38,478 nt of DNA from an uncultured Myxococcales bacterium (GTDB lineage: Bacteria; Myxococcota_A; Polyangia; Polyangiales; Polyangiaceae): assembly GCA_937872925.1 (NCBI GenBank), contig CALMUT010000101.1, positions 1 through 38,478 on the forward strand, in the 5' to 3' direction. The notes below the pieces were generated by a model. That model made no database searches and was not told where the DNA came from. It worked only from the letters and a program-made list of their open reading frames with translations. The translations under genes and the position numbers were made by a program. Positions 16,618-25,571 of the stretch are shown here, in pieces. The stretch's first letter is position 1, and each line of letters begins with the position of its first letter.

Positions 16618-18411
16618 ATGACGCGCGCGTTCGGGATCGACTTGGGCACGACGCATACCGCGCTTGCGTCATTGGATCTCTCGGACGACGCGGCGACTCC
16701 GAGTGTTGAACGCACGGCGCAGCTCGTGGACCGCGGTCAACTCGAAGACCAGGCGCTACTGCCCTCATTTCTGTACTTCGCGGCAGAAGCTGAAGGCACG
16801 CTGGCACTGCCTTGGGACGCCGGGCGTCGCTTTTGCGTAGGGGAGTTTGCGCGCGCACGCGCCGTGGAGGCCCCCCAGCGGGTGATTTCCAGCGCAAAGA
16901 GCTGGCTCTGCCATCCTGCTATCGATCGCCGCAGCCCGGCGCTGCCGCCGGGCGCTCCGGAAGACATCGAAGCCATTTCGCCGGTCGAGGCGTCCTTTCG
17001 CTTCTTGGACCATCTCGCGGAGTCGCAGCTGTCTCGGCATCAGCGCGTGCTTGCGGATCATCCGGTGATTCTGACCGTACCGGCGTCCTTCGATGCGGCC
17101 GCTCGCGACTTGACGGTGGAAGCCGCCTACGCCGCGGGTCTGGACAACCTGACGCTCCTGGAAGAGCCGCAAGCGGCGCTCTACGCTTGGATTGCAGCCC
17201 AGGGGGACAACTTCCGAACACACTTGCGTGCAGACGATGTCGTGCTCGTGATCGACATCGGCGGCGGCACCACGGATTTCTCAGCGATTCGTTGCGTGGA
17301 GAATAACGGCGCTCTCGAGCTCGAACGCATCGCCGTGGGGGACCACATCTTGCTCGGCGGCGACAACATGGACCTCGCCCTTGCCCACGCAGTGACGCAA
17401 AAGCTCACAGCCAAGGGTAGCCCAGTGGATCGATTCCAGGCGGCCGCTTTGGCGCATGCCAGCCGCAGCGCCAAAGAACGCCTGCTCGGCGAAGCTGCTC
17501 CGGAGCGTGTGCCCATCGCCATCGCCGGCAAGGGCTCAGCGTTGATGGGCAATACGCTGCGATCCGAACTCACACGCGTCGATGTGGAGCAGCTGCTGCT
17601 CGAAGGCTTCTTCCCCAGAGTCCATCGGGAGGCGCGCCCGGCGGCGCGAGCACGCACCGGGCTCACGCAGCTGGGGCTGCCCTACGCCTCGGATCCCGCA
17701 GTGACCCGGCACCTGGCCGGTTTTCTGGGGCGAAATGCCAGCGTGCTGGGCGACGGCAGCATGCTGCGTCCCACCGCCGTGCTGTTCAACGGTGGTGTCG
17801 TCAAGGCTCCGTCGGTCCGGAAGCGGCTGATCGACGCACTGAATGAGTGGCTCGCCAGCGACGGCGCTCCGCCGGTGCGCGTCTTGCCGGGGGACGACCC
17901 GGATCTGGCGGTGGCGCGCGGTGCTGCCTTCTACGCCCGGGTGCGCGCGGGCAAGGGCATCCGCATCCGCGGAGGCACGGCGCGAGCGTATTACATCGGC
18001 GTCGAGAGTCCATCGCCAGCAGTGCCCGGCGTACCGCCGCCGATCCTGGCCATGTGCGTCGCACCCTTTGGCATGGAAGAAGGCACCCATGCGGAACTTC
18101 CGCCGCACGAGCTCGGCGTCGTGGTCGGTGAGCCCGTGCAGTTCCGCTTCTTCGGCAGCACCCAGCGGCGCACAGACCCCGCTGGCACCGCCCTCGAGGA
18201 CTGGGCCGAGAGCGAGCTTGAAGAGCTATCCCCAATCGAGATCACGCTGCCCACGGAAGGGCGCAATGCGGGCGACATCGTGCCCGTACACCTCGAAGCG
18301 CAAGTCACTCCCGTGGGCACGCTGTTGATCGAAGCCGTGCCCTTTGAAGCGCGCACGGCTGACGAACGCTGGAAAGTCGAACTCGGCGTGCGCAGCGCAG
18401 CGGAGCAATAG
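16618..18411 (+). CDS. Hsp70-like ATPase A (597 aa)
   Basis: An Hsp70/DnaK-fold protein of 597 residues. Nucleotide motifs are intact: phosphate-1 GIDLGTT at 6-12, phosphate-2 IDIGGGTTD at 212-220, and the adenosine motif FNGGVVKA at 390-397. The nucleotide-binding domain spans about 1-470. The remaining C-terminus (470-597) is a reduced beta-sandwich-like region (VGEPVQFRFFGST, SPIEITLP, GDIVPVHLEAQVTPVGTLLIEAV), shorter than the DnaK substrate-binding domain and without its EEVD-type tail or long helical lid. It is a cytoplasmic ATP-dependent chaperone or switch for an unknown client. ATG 16618 follows the DUF2760 stop by 1 base. It is not the housekeeping DnaK: no grpE or dnaJ is near. Confidence 0.92.
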   Translation: MTRAFGIDLGTTHTALASLDLSDDAATPSVERTAQLVDRGQLEDQALLPSFLYFAAEAEGTLALPWDAGRRFCVGEFARARAVEAPQRVISSAKSWLCHPAIDRRSPALPPGAPEDIEAISPVEASFRFLDHLAESQLSRHQRVLADHPVILTVPASFDAAARDLTVEAAYAAGLDNLTLLEEPQAALYAWIAAQGDNFRTHLRADDVVLVIDIGGGTTDFSAIRCVENNGALELERIAVGDHILLGGDNMDLALAHAVTQKLTAKGSPVDRFQAAALAHASRSAKERLLGEAAPERVPIAIAGKGSALMGNTLRSELTRVDVEQLLLEGFFPRVHREARPAARARTGLTQLGLPYASDPAVTRHLAGFLGRNASVLGDGSMLRPTAVLFNGGVVKAPSVRKRLIDALNEWLASDGAPPVRVLPGDDPDLAVARGAAFYARVRAGKGIRIRGGTARAYYIGVESPSPAVPGVPPPILAMCVAPFGMEEGTHAELPPHELGVVVGEPVQFRFFGSTQRRTDPAGTALEDWAESELEELSPIEITLPTEGRNAGDIVPVHLEAQVTPVGTLLIEAVPFEARTADERWKVELGVRSAAEQ

Positions 18412-19059
18412 TTGTCGCCTGCCGCGCTGCATTCCCTCTCCCCGGAGCAACTCGAGGAGATCCGAACGGTGACGGTGGCGCACTACCACCGCGCTGCGCG
18501 GGATTTCTGGGAGGGCACCAAAGACCATGATGTGCGCCAGAACGTGGACGCGCTGCTGCGGCATGTGCGTGCCTCGGCGCCCTTTGACATTTTGGATGTC
18601 GGCTGCGGCCCTGGCCGGGATTTGATGACCTTTCGTGATCTGGGCCATCGCCCCGTCGGTTTGGACGCGTGTGCAGCCTTCGTGGCGATGGCACGCGCGA
18701 ACTCCGACTGCGAGGTGTGGCAACAGGATCTGCTTGCCCTCGACCTGCCTGACGCGCGCTTCGACGGCGTATTTGCCAACGCTGTCCTCTTCCACGTTCC
18801 GAGCCAAGAGCTGCCGCGGGTGCTCGAGCAATTGCATCGGGCGCTCAAGCCCGACGGGGCGCTGTTCTGCTCCAATCCCCGCGGCCCCGACAGCGAACAC
18901 TGGAACGGCGATCGCTACGGCTGCTACCTGAGCCTGGCCACGTGGCGCGACTACGCCACGCAGGCAGGCTTCGAAGAACTCGAGCACTTCTATCGTCCCG
19001 AAGGCCGCCCGCAGGCAGAGCAGCCCTGGCTCGCGAGTGTTTGGCGGAAACCGGCCTGA
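18412..19059 (+). CDS. Class I SAM-dependent methyltransferase
   Basis: A 215-residue protein starting at TTG 18412, directly after the Hsp70 A stop, with GGAG about 8 bases upstream. The Rossmann SAM-binding motif I is ILDVGCGPGRDL (about 60-71), followed by the acidic end of strand 2 (VGLDACAAF), motif III-like DLLALDLPDARFDGVFANAVLFHV and the ALKPDGALFCSNPRG strand. It closes with the beta-sandwich residues of a methyltransferase domain (ASVWRKPA). It transfers a methyl group from SAM to an unknown substrate, in the cytoplasm. There is no substrate-specific domain. Its insertion between the two Hsp70 genes, without spacing on its 5' side, suggests the substrate could be a cluster protein, but that is inferred. 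A 71-base gap precedes Hsp70 B. Confidence 0.88.
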   Translation: MSPAALHSLSPEQLEEIRTVTVAHYHRAARDFWEGTKDHDVRQNVDALLRHVRASAPFDILDVGCGPGRDLMTFRDLGHRPVGLDACAAFVAMARANSDCEVWQQDLLALDLPDARFDGVFANAVLFHVPSQELPRVLEQLHRALKPDGALFCSNPRGPDSEHWNGDRYGCYLSLATWRDYATQAGFEELEHFYRPEGRPQAEQPWLASVWRKPA

Positions 19060-19130
19060 GCCGCCGCCGGGACCAAGGGAAACCGCAGGTCAGGCTAGCA
19101 ACAGCGCGGCGACATTTGTATAGCGAGCCG

Positions 19131-21854
19131 GTGAACGCTCCAGTGGTCGGCATCGACTTGGGCACGACCCACACGGTGGTCGCCTGTGCCCAGACAGGCG
19201 ACGCGGCGGAGGTCTTCCCCATCGCGCAGATCGTGGGCCAAGGGGAAGTCAGCGCAGAGCGGTTGCTGCCCTCGTTTCTTTTTGCGCCGCCCGGGGGAGA
19301 GGCGCCGGAAGATGCTTGGGGAGACTCGCCCTGGGTCGTGGGAGCGCATGCGCGGCAACGCGGTCAAGAGGCACCCAACCGCATGGTGTCGAGCGCAAAG
19401 AGCTGGCTCAGTCACGCACGGGTAGACCGCAACGCCGCGATCTTGCCTTGGGGTGCGGACGATCCGGAACTGCCGCGACTGTCACCCGTGGACGCGAGTG
19501 CGACGCTGCTTCGGCACGTGCGCGCTGCCTGGGACCACGCCCACCCGAAGCTGGAGCTCGGGAACATGTCTGGCGTGATCCTGACGGTGCCGGCTTCGTT
19601 TGATCAAGTCGCGCGTGAGCTCACGGTGCAAGCCGCCACCCGCGCGGGGCTGCGGGTGCGACTGCTCGAAGAGCCACAGGCCGCATTCTACGATGTCTGG
19701 TCTCGGCTCGGTCCGAGCGCCGTACCCAGAAACGACGCAGACGCACTGGTACTCGTCGTCGATGTCGGGGGCGGCACGACTGACCTCACGCTCATCTCAG
19801 TGACGGGCCCGGACCAGTCACCTCAAGTGCGGCGTCTGGCGGTCGGCAAGCATTTGCTGCTCGGCGGGGACAACATCGATCTGGCGATCGCGCACTTGGC
19901 GGAGTCGCGCATGGTTACTGCGCAAAAACGCCTGGATCCCAGACGCTTCGGTGAGCTGGTGCTGGCATGCCGCAGTGCCAAAGAGCGGCTGCTTTCCGAG
20001 GGCGCGCCCGAAAGTGTCCGCGTCTCCGTGCTGGGAACCGGATCCCGGCTCGTCGGTGCGACACTGAAGACGGAGCTCTCCCGTGATGAAGTCCGCAGCC
20101 TCGTGCTCGATGGCTTTGTTCCCCTGGTAGAAAAGGGCATCGGGACCGGTCGGGCCAGAGCCGCGTTGATGGCTTTCGGACTACCCTACGAACACGATCC
20201 GGCGATTACGCGTCACATCGCGGCGTTCTTGACTCGGCACGCCCCCGACGGACGCGCCCCAGACGCAGTGCTGTTCAACGGCGGACTCTTCCACTCACCG
20301 GTCTTGACGGAGCGTGTCCTGGAAGTGATTCGAAGCTTCGGTGGCTCACCACAGCAGATGCCAGGCATCGATCCCGACCTGGCGGTGGCACGGGGAGCGG
20401 TCGCCTACGGACACGCCCTTTCGGGCAGCGGTCTGTTGATTGGAGGCGGCAGCGCACATGGCTTCTTCGTGGCGCTTGCGGACGGCGACGAGCACAAGCG
20501 CGCGGTATGCGTCGTGCCCCGCGGTGCCGAAGAGGGTGCGCGACACTCTACGGGACGCAAGTTCGCACTGCGGGTCGGTGCCCCAGTGCGTTTCGAAGTC
20601 TACGCGACAGACGCGGGCGCCACCGCGCCGGGTGACGTCGTCACCTTGGACAGCGAGACCCACTCCCGCCTCGCGCCGCTTGCGACAACCTTGGAGGCAG
20701 CCGACGGGGCGTCGGAGGTCATGGTTCAGCTGGCCGGCGAGCTGTCCCCGGTCGGTACCGTGGAAATCCAGTGCGTCGCGGACGAGGCCGGCAGCGAAAC
20801 CAAGCGCTACCAGCTCTCCTTCGACACACGGGGTGAAGCGCCGACGGAAGCGCCGGAAGACGTCGCACGCAAAAGCCTCCGTCCGGGAAGGAGCCCCAGC
20901 ATGCGCCCGGAAGGGACGCGCTTTGACGAGGCCCTCGCCGCCATCGAGCTCGTGTTCGGCAAAAGTCGCGGCGACGTGAAGGAGCGAACGGTCAAGGAGC
21001 TGTGGCGCACGCTGGAAAAACTGCTGGGTGACCGCAGCACATGGAGCGGCGAGCTCTCCCGCGCCTTGTTCGACGCGCTTTCACCCCTCCTAAAGAGCCG
21101 CACGCGTTCAGCGGCGCACGAGCGTGTGTTTTGGATGCTCGCGGGTTTCACGCTTCGGCCAGGCTACGGTCACCCTCTGGACGAAAGCCGCATCAAGAAG
21201 ATCGCCCCGTTGTTTGAAGCCGGGCTCAGCTTTCCAGGGGAAGCCCGGGGCTGGCAACAGCTGTGGATCGCCTGGCGTCGCTTGGCGGGCGGGCTGGACG
21301 AAGCGCTGCAAACACGCATCCGCGACCGGATCGATCCGTTTCTGGCGCCAGCGGGTCAGGGTCCCAAGAAGCCCAAGGGTTACAAGCCGGGAGCGCTGGA
21401 CGAGATGCTTGAGCTCGCCGGCGCGCTCGAGCGCGTGCCCGGAGAGCGGCGGGTGCAGCTGGGCGAATGGCTCATCGAGCGCACCTGGTCTGAACAGAAT
21501 CCACGCCTATGGTCGGCGATCGGCAAGCTCGGCGCACGGGTGCCAACTTATGGCAGCGCGCACTACGTCATCCCCAGCGCGGCCGCGGAGCGCTGGTTGA
21601 AGCATTTGATCGGAGAAAAATGGCCAGACCAGCCCCTGGCCGCGCGCGCCGCCCGGGATCTGGTGCGAGTGAGTGGGGATCGCAGTCGGGATCTGCCGGA
21701 ATCCGTACGCGCGGACGTGGCGAAGCGCTTGGAGCAGTTCGGTGCCGACGACGAATGGGTCCGCTCGGTGCGGGAGCATGTGGCACTGGCAGACGCCGAT
21801 CGAGCGGAGTTTTTCGGGGCGGAGCTGCCCCTTGGCCTGCGCCTCGTGGAATGA
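19131..21854 (+). CDS. Hsp70-like ATPase B with DUF3731-type C-terminus (907 aa)
   Basis: A 907-residue protein starting at GTG 19131. The Hsp70 nucleotide-binding domain spans about 1-480: GIDLGTT at 7-13, D211-VGGGTTD, and FNGGLFHSPV (about 380). A beta-rich segment follows (about 480-625). The long C-terminal domain (about 640-905) is helical and contains KELWRTLEKLLGDRSTW, RTRSAAHERVFWMLAGFTLRPGYGHPLDE and WQQLWIAWRRLAGGLDEALQ, which match what I know as DUF3731. It is a diverged cytoplasmic chaperone-type ATPase. Such proteins are typically encoded with DUF2760 and a second Hsp70, and this is what the window shows. It is longer than DnaK (about 640) because of the added tail. It is followed by 62 bases before the pseudokinase start. 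Confidence 0.92.
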   Translation: MNAPVVGIDLGTTHTVVACAQTGDAAEVFPIAQIVGQGEVSAERLLPSFLFAPPGGEAPEDAWGDSPWVVGAHARQRGQEAPNRMVSSAKSWLSHARVDRNAAILPWGADDPELPRLSPVDASATLLRHVRAAWDHAHPKLELGNMSGVILTVPASFDQVARELTVQAATRAGLRVRLLEEPQAAFYDVWSRLGPSAVPRNDADALVLVVDVGGGTTDLTLISVTGPDQSPQVRRLAVGKHLLLGGDNIDLAIAHLAESRMVTAQKRLDPRRFGELVLACRSAKERLLSEGAPESVRVSVLGTGSRLVGATLKTELSRDEVRSLVLDGFVPLVEKGIGTGRARAALMAFGLPYEHDPAITRHIAAFLTRHAPDGRAPDAVLFNGGLFHSPVLTERVLEVIRSFGGSPQQMPGIDPDLAVARGAVAYGHALSGSGLLIGGGSAHGFFVALADGDEHKRAVCVVPRGAEEGARHSTGRKFALRVGAPVRFEVYATDAGATAPGDVVTLDSETHSRLAPLATTLEAADGASEVMVQLAGELSPVGTVEIQCVADEAGSETKRYQLSFDTRGEAPTEAPEDVARKSLRPGRSPSMRPEGTRFDEALAAIELVFGKSRGDVKERTVKELWRTLEKLLGDRSTWSGELSRALFDALSPLLKSRTRSAAHERVFWMLAGFTLRPGYGHPLDESRIKKIAPLFEAGLSFPGEARGWQQLWIAWRRLAGGLDEALQTRIRDRIDPFLAPAGQGPKKPKGYKPGALDEMLELAGALERVPGERRVQLGEWLIERTWSEQNPRLWSAIGKLGARVPTYGSAHYVIPSAAAERWLKHLIGEKWPDQPLAARAARDLVRVSGDRSRDLPESVRADVAKRLEQFGADDEWVRSVREHVALADADRAEFFGAELPLGLRLVE

Positions 21855-21916
21855 CGCAATTTGGCTGAACGCGCCACAGTCGGGATATGCTGCAGCGTGC
21901 TGGTGCAGCTCGAATA

Positions 21917-24637
21917 ATGACTGGTGGATCCAACGAGCCTGGGTCTCGATTCGGTCCGTGGACGCTTGACGCGCATCTTGGTGGGGGCCTTTTGGGAGAC
22001 GTGTGGTCTGCGCAGGATGACGCCGGCGAAGACGTCGCCCTGAAGCGGCTACACCCAGATCTGACCGAACCCCTGGGTGCTCGTTTTATCGCCTGCGCGG
22101 AAGCAACCCAAGGCCTGGACCATCCTCGTATCGCTGCAGTCGTCGCAGCGAGGGAGCACATCGACGGACGGGTGGTCGTTGTGCGCAAGCTGGTGCGTGG
22201 CGAGAGCGCGGCGAGCTTCGCGTCCCGGCGCCGCGGTCGTGTGCCTCCGTCCGAGGCGTTGCGAATCGTGGAAGGAGCGGCGCGCGCCATTGCGTATGCG
22301 CACGAGCAAGGGATGTTGCACGGCGCGCTACATGCAGGCCACGTGTTGCTCGGCAACGACGGCTCCGTGAGTGTCGTGGACTTCAACTTCTCGGAGCTGC
22401 GCCAAGACGCGGCGCTGGAAATGGAGCTGCCCGGACCGCCGGATCCGGAGCGCTACGAAGCCCCCGAAGCGTCCTTCGCGGCTACGCCGGAATCCGACGT
22501 CTGGTCCCTGGGCGCGTTACTGTTCCTATTGCTCACCGGACAACACGTGCGCGAGGCGGGCATGGACACGCCGAGAGTCCTGACGGAGTTTTCGCCCGAC
22601 GCACCGGTGCAACTGCTGAATCTTTTCGAGCGGGCGTTGGCCCTCGACCCCGACGCCCGGCTTTCGCCGACACAGCTCGCGGGTGCCTGCCGTCTGCTGC
22701 GGCAGGATCCGATGCTGGCCAGCCTGACCCGCATCGCTGCGGCGACGGTGTTGCCCAACGCTCAGGACGGCGAGCGTGTCTCCGCGCCGCCCACGTCCAC
22801 GCGACGCCAAAGCAGATCCAAGATCGCTTCGTCGACGTCCGGCACGCGAGAGGCGGCGCGTTCGACCGATGCATTGGCGACTGAGGCCGACGCAGCGGAC
22901 GCGGCGGACGCGGCGGACGCTGCCGAGAGGTCGCCGGCCAAGGCCGCGGAGCCAACCGAGCGCGCCCCCGCTGAGATGGTCAAGCAGTGGCAAACTCCGC
23001 CGGAATCCGACGTTACCCCGGTGACGGATGATCCCCCGCTTGAGTTGGACCTTTCCGGCATCCGCGATCCACGCTTCGGATCCGTACCCGCGGACTCAGT
23101 GCAAAGGACGGAAGACCTGGGCCACGCGCTCACGGTGCCGGCGCTGGCGACGCCGGCGCCCACCGCACCCGCGCCAACCGCGCCAACCGCGCCAGCCGCG
23201 CCGAAGCGATCCGCGGTGACGTCTTCGTTCCCCCCTGCGTCCGACGACCGGACCCAAACGCCGCCGCCTGCTCAACGCTATTCTTCACGCCCCCCAGCGC
23301 AGCGGAACCCAAGCATCGAGCTTTTGCTTGAAGTACCCGCTGAGCCGAGTGCACCCCAAGCTTCCGACGCCATCGACCTTGGCGAGATCCTTGTGGGAGA
23401 CGACGCAGCGGCGCGCGAAGAGCTGGACCGCCTCGCAGGCATTCTCGCGTTCGACTCCGCGTTGATGTTGGAAGACGCTTTCGCCGATGGGCACTCGCAG
23501 CCACCTCGACGCGTCGACAGTCGATTCTGGCGCCGCCTCTCCATCGCGGCCCGGCCTGCAAACGCAGCCGAAGTAGAAACCCCCGGGGATCTCGAACGTG
23601 CCCTCGACGTGGCGGCACGCGTCCTAGTGGATAGCGCCGCGCTCAACGCCTTGGTGGGTGGCCATTCGGGCGTGTCGGAGCTGCTGGCCCACGCTAACGC
23701 GAGCCCCCAGCAATTGATCGATCTGATCGCTCAAGTCGACCGCGAGAGCAGCGATGCCAAGTTTTCCTCCAAAGTCCACGCGAGCGTCGTGTGTGCCGCT
23801 CTGACACCGAAGACTCTTGAGCAACTGCTGGCTCCTGCCGCTTGGGGCAGTGTGTCGCCTGACCGACGTGGGCTGTTGCGCGCAGCACTGCACCACCTCG
23901 GCGAGGACTACCTGCCACAGCTTGCCAACTCGCTGTGCGCGAACTTCGATCCCGAGCTCGGCGAAGACTTGTCAGGTTTGCTGGAACGTTTGGCCGAAGA
24001 CCGCGAGCATTTGCTGGCCGAGGCCGCCCTCGCCGCGGATTTCCAGGGTGCGCTGAAGCTCATTCGCGTGCTGACGCAGCTCGCCACGCCGGGAGCACGC
24101 GCTGCCCTCGAGGCCATTGGCGCTGGCCATGGGCTCGCGCTGATCCGAATCGAAGCGTTGGCGGGCGCCGAGGGACTGACTGGACCGCGCGTCCGTGCAG
24201 AGCTCACGGCCCTGCTGGACACGGAGCCCAGCGAAGACGCCCGGGTACAAGCGCTCCGCGCGATCCGCGACTTCGAGTTGCGCGCCGCCGGACCGCATTT
24301 GGCGCTGCGCATCAAGTCGAGCGCCTTCGCTGGCCTTTCCCAGGAAGAAAAACGGCAGTTGCTGCACGCTCTCGGTGTGATCATGCCGCCCCGCGCTGAG
24401 GCGATCGCCGGAGAGATCTTGCTGGATACCAAGCTGCTGGAATCGAGCGCTCACGAGGAAGCACGGGTACTGGCTGCTGACCTGCTGGGCGCGATTGCTT
24501 CGACGGAGGACTCCAAGGACATCCTGGAGGAAGCTGCGAAGCGACGCTGGGGCGCTAAAGAATCGGTGCGTGCCGCCGCGGAGCGTGCCCTTGCCCACTG
24601 GGCGGAACGCGCAAAACGAAAGCCGGGGAACCCGTGA
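21917..24637 (+). CDS. Pseudokinase fused to HEAT-like domain
   Basis: A 906-residue protein from ATG 21917 (916 from ATG 21887). The N-terminus (about 12-275) has a Ser/Thr kinase fold: glycine loop LGGGLLGDVW (21-30), VALK lysine K43 and the C-lobe SDVWSLGALLFLLLTG. Catalytic residues are gone: the HRDLKPEN loop reads H135-GALHAGH142, so the proton-acceptor Asp, the Lys and the Asn are lost; DFG is D155-F-N157; the helix-C Glu position appears to be Cys60. It should therefore bind but not phosphorylate. A linker (about 280-490) is Ala/Pro/Thr/Asp-rich, with codon-level tandem repeats (22886-22926 and about 23165-23205). Residues about 555-905 are helical HEAT-like repeats (GARAALEAIGAGHGLALIRIEAL, ALGVIMPPRAEAIAGEILL). 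The stop overlaps the next gene by 4 bases (GTGA). Confidence 0.82.
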   Translation: MTGGSNEPGSRFGPWTLDAHLGGGLLGDVWSAQDDAGEDVALKRLHPDLTEPLGARFIACAEATQGLDHPRIAAVVAAREHIDGRVVVVRKLVRGESAASFASRRRGRVPPSEALRIVEGAARAIAYAHEQGMLHGALHAGHVLLGNDGSVSVVDFNFSELRQDAALEMELPGPPDPERYEAPEASFAATPESDVWSLGALLFLLLTGQHVREAGMDTPRVLTEFSPDAPVQLLNLFERALALDPDARLSPTQLAGACRLLRQDPMLASLTRIAAATVLPNAQDGERVSAPPTSTRRQSRSKIASSTSGTREAARSTDALATEADAADAADAADAAERSPAKAAEPTERAPAEMVKQWQTPPESDVTPVTDDPPLELDLSGIRDPRFGSVPADSVQRTEDLGHALTVPALATPAPTAPAPTAPTAPAAPKRSAVTSSFPPASDDRTQTPPPAQRYSSRPPAQRNPSIELLLEVPAEPSAPQASDAIDLGEILVGDDAAAREELDRLAGILAFDSALMLEDAFADGHSQPPRRVDSRFWRRLSIAARPANAAEVETPGDLERALDVAARVLVDSAALNALVGGHSGVSELLAHANASPQQLIDLIAQVDRESSDAKFSSKVHASVVCAALTPKTLEQLLAPAAWGSVSPDRRGLLRAALHHLGEDYLPQLANSLCANFDPELGEDLSGLLERLAEDREHLLAEAALAADFQGALKLIRVLTQLATPGARAALEAIGAGHGLALIRIEALAGAEGLTGPRVRAELTALLDTEPSEDARVQALRAIRDFELRAAGPHLALRIKSSAFAGLSQEEKRQLLHALGVIMPPRAEAIAGEILLDTKLLESSAHEEARVLAADLLGAIASTEDSKDILEEAAKRRWGAKESVRAAAERALAHWAERAKRKPGNP

Positions 24638-25563
24638 CGCAAACCATGCTCAGCACCGTTGCCGCCGTCTTCGCGGCGGTGCGCACAGCCGCTGCCGCTG
24701 AAGAAACGCAGCAGATCCGAGGCGCCCTGGCGCGCGCTGCAGAGTTGATCGCCAAAGAGCCATCGGCGAGCTTGCTGCCCGCGCTGGCCCTGCGCCCAAG
24801 CACACCGGACCCCGCCATCATCGGCGCGCACGCAGCCATCGTGGCAGCCGCCATGGCGCGTGACATCGAGGTCTCGGAGCGCACGGTCGCCGAAATCGTC
24901 GAGTCGACCTTGTTGGTTCCACTCGGTCGCTACTGGTTGGCGCGCAAATCCGGACTCGACTTGGACGTGTTCCGAGCGTTGCCCGAACCTTCAGAAGCGC
25001 GCGTTCCAGCGCTGTCTGCGGGCGCGCGTCTCTGCGCAGACCAGGTTTCACAAACCATCGCGGTAACCGCCTTCGAAGCCGGCTGGCTAGCTCGATCGAC
25101 CGCCCTCGGCCCACTGTACGCCGGGCGCAGGGAAGCCTTGCCGCGTTCCTACCTGGTCGCGACCGCCCGCGCGTTTGCCGAGGGCTGCTCGACAACGGAA
25201 GTTGGCGCCCGAGTTTCCGCACACGAAGTGCTCAAGGGGCTTTCCGGAGATGCCGTCTACGCCAGCTGGGTCAGCGTGCTCGCCCGGGTCGTCGGCCAGT
25301 TCCCGGTCGGCAGCGCGGTGGTGCTCGAGGACGGTTCCTGGGCGGTCGTCGCCGGGCCACCTGCATACCAACCCGAGCGTCCCCCCGTACGGCGCGTCAC
25401 CGACGACAAGGGACGCGCGCTATCGCCGCCGCCGCTCTGGGACCTCGGCAAGGACGCCTCCCTACCCAAGGTCACCCACGCACTGGAACCGGGTCTGTGC
25501 CGCTTCAACGTGGCGCGGGCGATTTTTCCACATTCCGCTCCGCCCGGCCCGTCGGCCGGCTAG
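24634..25563 (+). CDS. Degenerate HD-GYP-like protein
   Basis: A 309-residue protein starting at GTG 24634, overlapping the pseudokinase stop. No standard motif is intact, but the pattern follows HD-GYP domains. The helix HAAIVAAAMARDIEVSE leads to LLVPLGRY (93-100) where active proteins have LLHDIGRY, so the metal-binding His-Asp appears as Val-Pro. LPRSYLVATARAFAEG (169-184) sits where VADAYDAL would be. The end (FPVGSAVVLEDGSWAVVAGPPAY, then PPVRRVTDDKGRAL and DLGKD) matches the extension found after many HD-GYP domains (YPVGSLVRL...AVV). It is therefore probably non-catalytic, a binding or scaffold protein. The assignment is inferred from pattern only. It ends the chaperone run; the next gene starts 52 bases later. 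Confidence 0.6.
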   Translation: MTQTMLSTVAAVFAAVRTAAAAEETQQIRGALARAAELIAKEPSASLLPALALRPSTPDPAIIGAHAAIVAAAMARDIEVSERTVAEIVESTLLVPLGRYWLARKSGLDLDVFRALPEPSEARVPALSAGARLCADQVSQTIAVTAFEAGWLARSTALGPLYAGRREALPRSYLVATARAFAEGCSTTEVGARVSAHEVLKGLSGDAVYASWVSVLARVVGQFPVGSAVVLEDGSWAVVAGPPAYQPERPPVRRVTDDKGRALSPPPLWDLGKDASLPKVTHALEPGLCRFNVARAIFPHSAPPGPSAG

Positions 25564-25571
25564 GGCTCCAT

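Noticed and set aside
16618..18411. Hsp70 A as the housekeeping DnaK
   Set aside because: The substrate-binding part is reduced and the helical lid is absent; grpE and dnaJ are not adjacent, while DUF2760 and a DUF3731-type Hsp70 are.
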